Of a stretch of 5,263 nucleotides of DNA, positions 1 through 5,263 are shown one piece after another. The notes below the pieces were generated by a model. The model did no database searches. It had not been told where the DNA came from and was given only the letters and a program-made list of their open reading frames with translations. Every line of letters begins with the position of its first letter. The first letter of the stretch is position 1. The DNA comes from Planctomycetota bacterium (GTDB lineage Bacteria; Planctomycetota; Planctomycetia; Pirellulales; UBA1268), in the NCBI GenBank assembly GCA_027622795.1, contig JAQBZA010000257.1:1-5263 (forward strand), written 5' to 3'. The translations under genes were made by a program, and so were the position numbers.

Positions 1-636
1 CTGATTCTAGTCATCACGGGTGCTGTCACGGTGCTCGTGTTCAAGCCTCAGCCTCAGCCTCAGCCGCACGCGGAGGCTGCAGCGGCAGCCATGGCGGCGA
101 ATGCGGTGGGAGACGACGCATCACCCGAGGCCAAGCCGACGCCGGCAGCCACATCCGGAGCGGAGCGGTTTGTGGAGGTTCTGCTGTCGGTTGCTCTGGC
201 GATGTTTTCGTGGGGCGCGTATGGGCCGGTGCTCCATCGTGGGCAGGCGGCGATGGGAGGGAGCCGCCTGCGACCGCTCATTTGTATTGGTGCCGCGTAC
301 TTCCTGATCGCCGTCGTCGTCCCGCTGGCGCTGTTGGCACCGCTTGGGGACACCGGAACATGGGCTCCGTGGGGGAGCATGATGAGCATGGCAGCCGGAT
401 CGCTCGGTGCGATCGGCGCTCTCGGCACCATTCTGGCTTTCGCGTGCGGTGGGAAGCCCTTCACCGTGATGCCTGTCGTGTTTGGATGCGCTCCTGTCAT
501 CAATACACTCGCCACACTCGCGTTCGCTCACACGCCCACCAGCGCGGTGAGCCCATGGTTCTTGGCAGGCATGCTCGTGGTGGCCGTCGGCGCGGCAACC
601 GTGCTTGTTTTCGGCCCCCGTGGTCACGCCAAGTAG
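1..636 (+). CDS. Multi-pass membrane protein, DMT/EamA-like transporter (5' partial)
   Basis: The reading frame is open from base 1 to a TAG stop, giving 211 residues of a protein whose N-terminal part lies outside the window. Residues 1-14 are the end of a hydrophobic helix. Residues 15-56 form a hydrophilic Pro/Ala-rich linker with a short Pro-Gln repeat. Five more hydrophobic segments follow at about 58-78, 92-115, 127-149, 154-176 and 185-205. The last helix ends ATVLVFGP, closely matching TVLVFKP at residues 10-16, so the protein appears to be an internal duplication of two helix bundles. That fits the 5+5 helix layout of drug/metabolite (DMT, EamA, sugar-porter) carriers in the inner membrane. 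No substrate can be read from the sequence. The gene is convergent with queE and only 8 bp separate their stop codons. Membrane location is secure; the DMT assignment is an inference from architecture, and an unrelated duplicated membrane protein remains possible. Confidence 0.7.
   Translation: MILVITGAVTVLVFKPQPQPQPHAEAAAAAMAANAVGDDASPEAKPTPAATSGAERFVEVLLSVALAMFSWGAYGPVLHRGQAAMGGSRLRPLICIGAAYFLIAVVVPLALLAPLGDTGTWAPWGSMMSMAAGSLGAIGALGTILAFACGGKPFTVMPVVFGCAPVINTLATLAFAHTPTSAVSPWFLAGMLVVAVGAATVLVFGPRGHAK
46..66 (+). repeat. Short in-frame CCTCAG hexanucleotide repeat
   Basis: Three perfect copies of CCTCAG followed by CCG encode Pro-Gln-Pro-Gln-Pro-Gln-Pro at the start of the linker between the two halves of the membrane protein. 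The unit is six bases, so changes in copy number would lengthen or shorten the linker without shifting the frame. Confidence 0.75.
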
Positions 637-644
637 ACCAGATT

Positions 645-1349
645 TCAAGTGGCTCGCGTGTGTCCAAACCATTCGATGTGGTGTCGATGCGCGACACGGT
701 AGCCAAGCCTCCTGCAGTCAACCGCGAGCCAGGCAGTGGTGCGGACGAGATCGGTTTCCGTCACACCCTGCGGCATCATGAAAATGGCTCCGTCAGCCGT
801 CCCCACGCCGAGGTCTGCCAGCCACGCCGTGACCTCTGCGAGGTCTTCAGGAGTGTCGATCACAAATTTCATCTGCCACGCCGTGGCCCGCATCAAGGCC
901 GTGAGCACGTCATCGCAGCGGCGGACTACCGCGTGGCGGTCTGCCCAGCCCGCCACGGTGTCGGCCGGCGGACCCGATGAAGCAAGTTTGGGGCTGATCG
1001 ATATCAGATCGGCGACCAGCGCATCACCCCAGGATTCCGGCAGTACGGTGCCGGCCGTTTCGATGGTCAGGTGATGCCCGCTTCCTCGCAGGTCTCGACA
1101 AAGCGCGACCGTCTCGGCAAACAGGAGTGGCTCACCGCCGGTGACCACCACATGGCGGCGGTCAAACGATTCGACCGCTGCGACGATGTCGGCGACTGAC
1201 ATCACGTCTCCGGTCGGTTCCCATGATGTGAACGGCGTATCACACCAACGGCAGCGGAGGTTGCAGCCACTGGTGCGGACGAACACGCTTGGCGTGCCAG
1301 CGAGGAGTCCTTCTCCCTGCAGTGATTGGTAAATCTCGGCAATCCGCAT
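645..1349 (-). CDS. queE: 7-carboxy-7-deazaguanine synthase QueE (radical SAM)
   Basis: QueE rearranges 6-carboxy-5,6,7,8-tetrahydropterin to 7-carboxy-7-deazaguanine with S-adenosylmethionine, a [4Fe-4S] cluster and Mg2+, the ring-contracting step of preQ0 synthesis in the cytoplasm. The 234-residue length is close to the B. subtilis-type enzyme. The N-terminus carries the family's IYQSLQGEG segment (residues 6-14). The cluster motif is C29-x3-C33-x2-C36, followed by the D37-T38 typical of QueE. The SAM-binding TGGEP is at 70-74, the SPKL segment at 119-122 and MPQG at 192-195. The ATG start puts the conserved segment at the very N-terminus and has a GGAG five bases upstream. It lies 10 bp after queC on the same strand, so the two are almost certainly one transcript. 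Its stop is 8 bp from that of the convergent membrane-protein gene. No key residue is missing. Confidence 0.96.
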   Translation of the reverse strand: MRIAEIYQSLQGEGLLAGTPSVFVRTSGCNLRCRWCDTPFTSWEPTGDVMSVADIVAAVESFDRRHVVVTGGEPLLFAETVALCRDLRGSGHHLTIETAGTVLPESWGDALVADLISISPKLASSGPPADTVAGWADRHAVVRRCDDVLTALMRATAWQMKFVIDTPEDLAEVTAWLADLGVGTADGAIFMMPQGVTETDLVRTTAWLAVDCRRLGYRVAHRHHIEWFGHTRAT

Positions 1350-1354
1350 GCCCG

Positions 1355-1358
1355 CTCC
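1355..1358 (-). promoter_or_regulatory. Ribosome binding site of queE
   Basis: On the minus strand a GGAG lies five bases before the queE ATG and immediately after the queC TGA (TGACGGAG). It supports the chosen queE start and suggests translational coupling with queC. Confidence 0.75.
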
Positions 1359-1359
1359 G

Positions 1360-2064
1360 TCAGATGGCCGTTAGCCGAGGATCAATAGCACCGGCCGCGG
1401 CGAAGCCTGCCGCCCGCAGGCGGCACGAGTCGCACTGGTTGCATGGACGGCCGGTTGGATCAGGGTCATAGCAGCTGGATGTGAGGCCGTAGTCCACACC
1501 CAAGTTGAGTCCGAGGCGGATGATGTCGGCTTTTGCCAACTTCACCAACGGTGCCAGGATAGAGACTGGTCTCCCCTCGACGCCCATCTTCGTCGCCAGC
1601 CCTGCGAGTGATTGGAAGGCATCGAGGTATTCCGGCCGACAGTCGGGGTACCCGCTGTAGTCGATGGCGTTGACGCCCAGCACGATCGCCTCGGCCCCGC
1701 GTGTCTCGGCCATGGCGAGCGCCAGGGAAAGGAAAACGGTATTGCGGGCTGGCACATACGTCGCCGGGATACCCTGAGCCATGGTTGCGGGTGACCGCCC
1801 CCTTGGAACGGGGATCTGGGGGTCCGTCAGGGCGCTCCCGCCAAAGGCGGTCAAATCGATTGGCAGCACGACATGGTCGGTGATACCCAGGTCGGCTGCA
1901 ATGTGTCGAGCGCACTCAAGTTCCACCCGGTGTCGCTGTCCGTAGTCGAGCGAAAGCGCAACAAGAAAATAGCCCTTCTGCCGCGCCCACGACGCGGCGG
2001 TGGCTGAATCGAGCCCGCCTGAGAGCAGTACAACGGCCACCGCTTTCGAACCAGCCTGATTCAT
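1360..2064 (-). CDS. queC: 7-cyano-7-deazaguanine (preQ0) synthase QueC
   Basis: QueC uses ATP and ammonia to turn 7-carboxy-7-deazaguanine into preQ0 in the cytoplasm. The PP-loop SGGLDS (residues 15-20) marks the adenylating N-type ATP pyrophosphatase fold. LDYGQRH follows near residue 40, and YVPARNT is another family signature in the middle. Near the C-terminus C198, C208, C211 and C214 form the QueC zinc site (C-x9-C-x2-C-x2-C). The 234 residues are in the family's usual range. I chose the ATG at 2064 because QueC proteins normally begin only a few residues before the PP-loop strand. Its ribosome site is weak (AAGAAG). In-frame alternatives are a GTG at 2088, which has a better GGGAG four bases upstream, and an ATG at 2109; both would overlap the start of divergent queF. 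It is the first gene of the queC-queE unit and supplies the step after QueE. Confidence 0.95.
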   Translation of the reverse strand: MNQAGSKAVAVVLLSGGLDSATAASWARQKGYFLVALSLDYGQRHRVELECARHIAADLGITDHVVLPIDLTAFGGSALTDPQIPVPRGRSPATMAQGIPATYVPARNTVFLSLALAMAETRGAEAIVLGVNAIDYSGYPDCRPEYLDAFQSLAGLATKMGVEGRPVSILAPLVKLAKADIIRLGLNLGVDYGLTSSCYDPDPTGRPCNQCDSCRLRAAGFAAAGAIDPRLTAI

Positions 2065-2079
2065 GGCACACTTCTTGGC
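2065..2079. promoter_or_regulatory. Divergent queC/queF start region (15 bp)
   Basis: Only 15 bp separate the two start codons, so neither gene has its own leader outside coding DNA. Promoters for both directions must lie inside the opposite gene's 5' coding region, or the transcripts start at or near the start codons. There is no room for a preQ1 riboswitch between the genes. I see no convincing -35/-10 pair here. The region is called regulatory from its geometry, not from a recognised motif. Confidence 0.4.
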
Positions 2080-2463
2080 ATGACACACGCCGCTCCCACT
2101 CGCGATCACCTTGAAACCTTCGTCAACCAGTTTCCCGGCCGGGACTACACGATTGAAATTGTCTGTCCGGAATTTACTTCGGTTTGCCCCAAGACGGGGC
2201 AGCCCGATTTTGGCACCCTCACGTTTCGCTACATTCCGGAGGGCACCTGCGTGGAACTCAAGAGCCTCAAATTGTACCTCCAGGCATTTCGCAACGAAGG
2301 GATCTTCTACGAAAACGTCACCAATCGAATTCTTGATGATCTGGTCGCCGTTCTACAGCCGCGACGGATGACGCTCGTGGCCCAGTTCACACCCCGTGGC
2401 GGCATCTCGTCGCGGATCGTCGTCTCGCACCCGTCGGGGCAACACCTGCCGCCGGCAAACTGA
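2080..2463 (+). CDS. queF: NADPH-dependent preQ0 reductase QueF (unimodular)
   Basis: QueF reduces the nitrile of preQ0 to the aminomethyl group of preQ1 using two NADPH, giving the base that tRNA-guanine transglycosylase inserts. The 127 residues make it a short, single-domain tunnelling-fold (B. subtilis YkvM-type) enzyme rather than the two-module E. coli type. The catalytic cysteine that forms the thioimide is C36 in FTSVCPKTGQPDF, and the proton-donating aspartate is D43, with the family's spacing of seven. The QueF motif is at E59-Y66 (ELKSLKLY), and the substrate-binding glutamate is E78. The position before it, histidine in B. subtilis and E. coli enzymes, is Y77 here. No good Shine-Dalgarno precedes the ATG, but the conserved region starts just after residue 10, so the start can hardly be much later. 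The start codon is 15 bp from that of divergent queC. Confidence 0.95.
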   Translation: MTHAAPTRDHLETFVNQFPGRDYTIEIVCPEFTSVCPKTGQPDFGTLTFRYIPEGTCVELKSLKLYLQAFRNEGIFYENVTNRILDDLVAVLQPRRMTLVAQFTPRGGISSRIVVSHPSGQHLPPAN

Positions 2464-2494
2464 GACTCCCCGCCCTCCCCAGTGCATTTTCCCT

Positions 2495-2498
2495 GGAG
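2495..2498 (+). promoter_or_regulatory. Ribosome binding site of the TIM-barrel gene
   Basis: A GGAG lies eight bases before the ATG at 2507. It decides this start over the frame's longer extension from 2396, which would overlap the end of queF with low-complexity Arg/Ser-rich sequence. Confidence 0.75.
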
Positions 2499-2506
2499 CT
2501 TGTTCC

Positions 2507-3529
2507 ATGGCCGCCTCCCCTCGCGTTCTTCTTTCAGCCCTCGCCGACGAAGCAGCATTTGATCTCTCTGCCGTTGAGCAGTTTGCGGCGTTGGCAGCGA
2601 TCGGCCTCGAGTACTACAGCATCCGGCACATCGATGTCGGCAAGGGCGTGAAGAACGTGATGAAACTCACCCTCGGTGAGATTCAGAAGATTCGCCACCT
2701 CGAGGATCGCTACGGGCTCAACGTGGCGTCGATCGCCTCACCGATCGGCAAGGTGAAACTGCTTGACAAGCCCGACGGCACAAAAAATGCCTACGTGCCA
2801 TTCAAGCAGTATCTCGCCAAAGATGTGGCCCGCGCCTGCGAACTGGCCCATGCCTTCGAAACAAAACTGATCCGTGGGTTCAGTTTTTATCATCCGCGGG
2901 GCGAGCATCCGGAAGCGTATTTGGAGCAGGCCGTGGACCACATCGGCCGGATTGCTGAGGCGTGTCACCGCTCCGACCTCACCTTTGGCCTCGAGGTGGA
3001 GGCCAACCTCGTCGGCCAGACTGGCCAACTCCTCGCCGAGATTCACCGCCGTGTAAACCATCCGGCATTGGTCCTTGTGTTTGACGCAGCCAACCTGATC
3101 GTGCAGGGCTTCTCCACGAAGGAGGTGTACGCCGAATGGGAAGCGATGAAGCCCGGGCTTGGTTGGGTGCACATCAAGGATTATCGGAAAGTGAGTCGAG
3201 CCGCCCGCGGCAAGCATGTCGAGGAAGATGCGCTGGCAAACTTCGTGCCGGCAAATCTGGGTGCAGGGGGACACGAGAAGATTCTTCGTGACCTGAAAAC
3301 CATGCTGCCGACACTCACGAAGAAACTAAACCGCCGTGGCATTCCCGGCGTGTTCGTCGACCTTGAGCCGCACGTTCGGGGAGGGGGGCAGTTTGGCGGC
3401 ACGAGTGGCCCCGACGGCATGGGCATTGCGATGCGCGGGCTCTGCCGGGTGCTCGATGCGGCGAAAGTACACTATCATATTCGTGACTTCGATGATCTCC
3501 TGGCAGCTAGAGGCATCACCTCGACGTGA
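2507..3529 (+). CDS. Xylose isomerase-like TIM-barrel protein (sugar phosphate isomerase/epimerase family)
   Basis: The 340-residue protein has the look of the AP endonuclease 2/xylose isomerase-like barrel, a family of divalent-metal enzymes that isomerise or epimerise sugars and related polyols. The expected metal ligands sit at the ends of successive strands: Glu in FGLEVEANL (E163 or E165), D193 in LVFDAANL, H222 in WVHIKDYR, and E287 in VDLEPHV. A strand-helix pattern runs throughout, and RGFSFYHPRG (123-132) is a likely active-site strand. There is no signal peptide, so it is probably cytoplasmic. Residues 288-305 form a Gly-rich stretch (GGGQFGGTSGPDG) that could be a substrate or metal loop. 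It follows queF by 43 bp on the same strand and precedes the radical SAM gene by 4 bp, so an operon is likely. The substrate is unknown. Fold confidence is high; any link to queuosine sugar chemistry is only a hypothesis. Confidence 0.85.
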   Translation: MAASPRVLLSALADEAAFDLSAVEQFAALAAIGLEYYSIRHIDVGKGVKNVMKLTLGEIQKIRHLEDRYGLNVASIASPIGKVKLLDKPDGTKNAYVPFKQYLAKDVARACELAHAFETKLIRGFSFYHPRGEHPEAYLEQAVDHIGRIAEACHRSDLTFGLEVEANLVGQTGQLLAEIHRRVNHPALVLVFDAANLIVQGFSTKEVYAEWEAMKPGLGWVHIKDYRKVSRAARGKHVEEDALANFVPANLGAGGHEKILRDLKTMLPTLTKKLNRRGIPGVFVDLEPHVRGGGQFGGTSGPDGMGIAMRGLCRVLDAAKVHYHIRDFDDLLAARGITST

Positions 3530-3533
3530 AGGC

Positions 3534-4817
3534 ATGAGCGAAACAACCGAGCCGGGCAGTTACTTCGTCGCCAACTACCCACCATTTTCGCGGTGGACTG
3601 CAGACGCTGTGCCGGCAGTGGTCGAGGCTTTTGATGCCCCGCCGCGGGACGAACCGCTGGGGCTGTATCTCCACGTCCCGTTTTGCCGAAAGCGGTGCAA
3701 GTTTTGCTACTTCCGCGTGTACACCGATGTCGCAGCATCTGACGTTGAGCGGTATTCACAGGCGTTGGCACATGAAGCTGCCCTGGTGTCATCCCGGCAG
3801 GCCGTGGCTGGTCGGTCGCTGCGCTACGTTTATTTTGGTGGAGGAACACCGTCTTTCCTGAGTGTGAAGCAACTGGAGCGGCTCGTCGACGGTTTGCATC
3901 GGAGTTTTGGCTGGGATGCGGCTGAGGAAGTGACCTTCGAGTGTGAGCCGGGCACCCTCTCCGAGCCCAAGGTACGCGCCCTGAAGTCACTCGGGATGAC
4001 GCGGATCTCGCTCGGTGTTGAAAACTTCGACGACCAGATACTCGAGGCCAATGGACGGGCTCACCTCTCATCGGAAATCCTTCGAGCATGGGACTGGATC
4101 AGGCAGGCGGAGTTTCCCAACACGAATATCGACCTCATCGCGGGCATGGTGGGAGAAACGACCGAGTCGTGGCAACGCACCGTCGACAAGACGTTGGCGC
4201 TGGAGCCTGACAGCGTGACGATCTATCAGATGGAACTGCCGCTCAACACGACGTTTGTTCATGATGCCCGTGAGTCGGGAGGGCAGACTCCGGTGGCAGA
4301 TTGGCCCACCAAGCGAGCCTGGGTCGATCATGCGTTCCAGCGATTCATGTCCCGGGGCTACACCATCTCCAGTGGCTACACGCTGGTTCGTGATCCCAGC
4401 CACGTTCATTTCCGGTATCGTGACATGCTGTGGGAGGGAAGTGACTTGGTGGCGCTCGGAGTGGCCAGCTTTGGGCATCTCTCGGGCCTTCACTACCAGA
4501 ATGCCACCCACTGGGACGATTATCTGGCGGCCGTCGAAGGAGGGCGATTGCCGATCGTGCGTGGGCTTGCTCCGACCCGCCGGGAGCTGTTGATCCGAGA
4601 GGCGGTTCTTTGCCTCAAACGGGGATGGCTTGATACCACCCGGCTGGCGAAAAAGTATGGCATCGACCCGCTGGAGGTCTGGGCTCCCCAGTGGCAGACC
4701 CTCGCCGAGGATGGATTTGTCGACCTCACGTCGGGGCAGCCCCGCCTCACCCGAGAGGGACTGCTGCGGGTGGATTCCCTTCTCGATCGGTTTTTTGATT
4801 TGGATTCCTATCGGTAA
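3534..4817 (+). CDS. HemN/HemW-family radical SAM protein (coproporphyrinogen oxidase-like)
   Basis: This 427-residue protein has the full HemN/HemW layout. LYLHVPFC leads into the cluster motif C51-x3-C55-x2-C58, followed by Y59-F60. YFGGGTPS (100-107) binds SAM. VTFECEPGT (133-141), LGVENFDD (160-167), GRAH (174-177), NIDLIAGMVGET (198-209) and VTIYQMELP (228-236) match the family's successive blocks. A HemN-type C-terminal region follows, ending LTREGLLRVDSLL. True HemN has a fourth cysteine two residues after the third; here that residue is F60, as in HemW and other non-oxidase relatives. The HemW heme-binding HNxxYW is also altered, to YRDMLW (295-300). A HemN name would therefore overstate the evidence; a heme-related or unknown radical reaction is all that can be said. 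The ATG is 4 bp after the TIM-barrel stop with little ribosome site, which suggests translational coupling. The frame is open further upstream, but that part is antisense-like overlap with no family similarity. Confidence 0.88.
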   Translation: MSETTEPGSYFVANYPPFSRWTADAVPAVVEAFDAPPRDEPLGLYLHVPFCRKRCKFCYFRVYTDVAASDVERYSQALAHEAALVSSRQAVAGRSLRYVYFGGGTPSFLSVKQLERLVDGLHRSFGWDAAEEVTFECEPGTLSEPKVRALKSLGMTRISLGVENFDDQILEANGRAHLSSEILRAWDWIRQAEFPNTNIDLIAGMVGETTESWQRTVDKTLALEPDSVTIYQMELPLNTTFVHDARESGGQTPVADWPTKRAWVDHAFQRFMSRGYTISSGYTLVRDPSHVHFRYRDMLWEGSDLVALGVASFGHLSGLHYQNATHWDDYLAAVEGGRLPIVRGLAPTRRELLIREAVLCLKRGWLDTTRLAKKYGIDPLEVWAPQWQTLAEDGFVDLTSGQPRLTREGLLRVDSLLDRFFDLDSYR

Positions 4818-4869
4818 TTTTGGGTTCCGTTAAGGCGTGAGGTGATTTTCGGTTCTTTTGTTGGTTGCC
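4818..4869. other. Intergenic gap, T-rich
   Basis: These 52 bp between the radical SAM gene and the next + strand gene are richer in T than the surrounding coding DNA (GTTCTTTTGTTGG). I find no stable hairpin followed by a T run and no spaced -35/-10 pair. Whether transcription stops or restarts here cannot be decided from sequence. Confidence 0.4.
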
Positions 4870-5263
4870 ATGAAAGCGCTCATGCCGAATAGCTCGCCTC
4901 CCTCGTCTGCCGTGGATCTTTCTTGTCCAGAGAGCAAACTGCTGCGCGGTCGTCTGCGGGCGATGGCCTCGGATCTGGCTTCGTCGTGGCGATCGGGGGC
5001 GGTTCCGGCCGATGTTAAATCGGCTGATGGGCTTCGCCGCCAGGCCGAGAAATTGGTTGCTCGGGCGGCAGCGTCTGCAGAGCATGTTGGCTGGACAATG
5101 GTGACGATCGTTTCTGAATATTGGCGAGAGCGTCTCGCCTCCGGTCCGGCGGGCAGGCGGCTGTTGTTGCTTCCCGACTGCCCTTTGGCCGCGGGGCCAC
5201 ATATCGAAGGCGTGCCTCATGTCTGCGGGCCCCAGTGCGCGATTGCGACATTGTGGTCGGCGG
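4870..5263 (+). CDS. Possible DUF116-like cysteine protein (3' partial)
   Basis: An open frame starts at ATG 4870 and runs without a stop to the window end, giving 131 residues. After a Ser/Pro-rich start, residues 20-95 look like amphipathic helices (VGWTMVTIVSEYWRERL at 73-89). The visible end is RRLLLLPDCPL (96-106) followed by VCGPQCAI (118-125). A strand ending in LLLP-x-C, then a C-x3-C pair before a helix, recalls the DUF116 family, whose conserved cysteines may hold a metal or Fe-S cluster. That resemblance is from memory and only the start of the domain is visible, so function is open. An alternative start is ATG 4882; neither has a good ribosome site. Codon use is somewhat T-rich (GTT for five of nine valines), unlike the genes to its left. 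It could continue the queF operon or be separate, since 52 bp precede it. Confidence 0.7.
   Translation, partial: MKALMPNSSPPSSAVDLSCPESKLLRGRLRAMASDLASSWRSGAVPADVKSADGLRRQAEKLVARAAASAEHVGWTMVTIVSEYWRERLASGPAGRRLLLLPDCPLAAGPHIEGVPHVCGPQCAIATLWSA

Noticed and set aside
60..672. Long open frames on the minus strand opposite the membrane protein (151 and 183 codons)
   Set aside because: They lie fully opposite a well-supported gene in GC-rich DNA, have Arg/Ser/Pro-rich composition and no recognisable motif; they are shadows.
2064..2080. Sigma-54-like TGGCAC...TTGGCA between queC and queF
   Set aside because: The GG and GC elements are separated by 11 rather than 10 bases, and the site would overlap the queF start codon, leaving no place for a transcript to begin.
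2464..2506. Terminator between queF and the TIM-barrel gene
   Set aside because: The 43 bp are C-rich with no inverted repeat and no T run after a stem, so read-through is more likely.
2738..3274. 178-codon minus-strand frame inside the TIM-barrel gene
   Set aside because: The opposite strand has clear metal-ligand motifs; this frame has no family features and no ribosome site.
3376..3402. G-rich run in the TIM-barrel gene as a possible G-quadruplex
   Set aside because: Only two long G runs are present, the rest being GG pairs, and they encode the Gly-rich loop of the protein.
3475..4089. 204-codon minus-strand frame opposite the radical SAM gene
   Set aside because: It covers the antisense of the CxxxCxxC and GGGTP region and has Arg/Pro-rich low-complexity sequence.
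4772..4814. Imperfect direct repeat GGATTCC...ATCGG at the end of the radical SAM gene
   Set aside because: The two copies are 30 bp apart in frame and the inner spacing differs; it is explained by two Asp-Ser pairs in the protein and is too short to support a functional repeat.
4795..4820. TTGATT and TAATTT as a promoter for the last gene
   Set aside because: The spacer is only 14 bp, and the elements fall in the end of the radical SAM gene in a T-rich stretch where such matches occur by chance.

Overview
The window is dense, GC-rich bacterial chromosome: five complete genes and two genes cut by the window ends, with no rRNA, tRNA, CRISPR array, insertion sequence or phage gene visible. Protein style (a stand-alone TIM-barrel sugar isomerase/epimerase-like protein, a divergent HemW-like radical SAM protein), GC-rich codon use and patchy Shine-Dalgarno signals suggest a planctomycete-like bacterium. 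That taxonomic guess is inference from sequence style, not from a search.

Layout. 1-636 (+) is the C-terminal part of a multi-pass membrane protein with a DMT-like duplicated architecture. It meets queE tail to tail, with 8 bp between the stop codons. 645-2064 (-) is a two-gene unit transcribed leftward, queC then queE, with 10 bp between them. From almost the same point, 2080-4817 (+) runs the other way: queF, then a xylose-isomerase-like TIM-barrel protein, then a HemN/HemW-family radical SAM protein. After 52 bp without a gene, a further + strand gene begins at 4870 and runs off the right end; its end looks like a DUF116-type cysteine protein.

How the genes work together. QueE makes 7-carboxy-7-deazaguanine from 6-carboxytetrahydropterin, QueC converts it to preQ0, and QueF reduces preQ0 to preQ1, the base inserted into tRNA on the way to queuosine. 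The window thus holds three consecutive steps of preQ1 synthesis, arranged divergently. The earlier enzymes (GTP cyclohydrolase, QueD) and the later ones (Tgt, QueA, QueG/QueH) are not here. The TIM-barrel and radical SAM genes follow queF in the same direction with short gaps (43 and 4 bp), so they may be co-transcribed with it, but nothing in their sequences proves a role in queuosine metabolism.

The points most worth a second look are the 15-bp spacing between the divergent queC and queF start codons, the radical SAM protein that has neither the fourth HemN cysteine nor the HemW heme motif, and the unassigned TIM-barrel protein in the queF operon. I see no clear evidence of a wholly new defence or mobile system.
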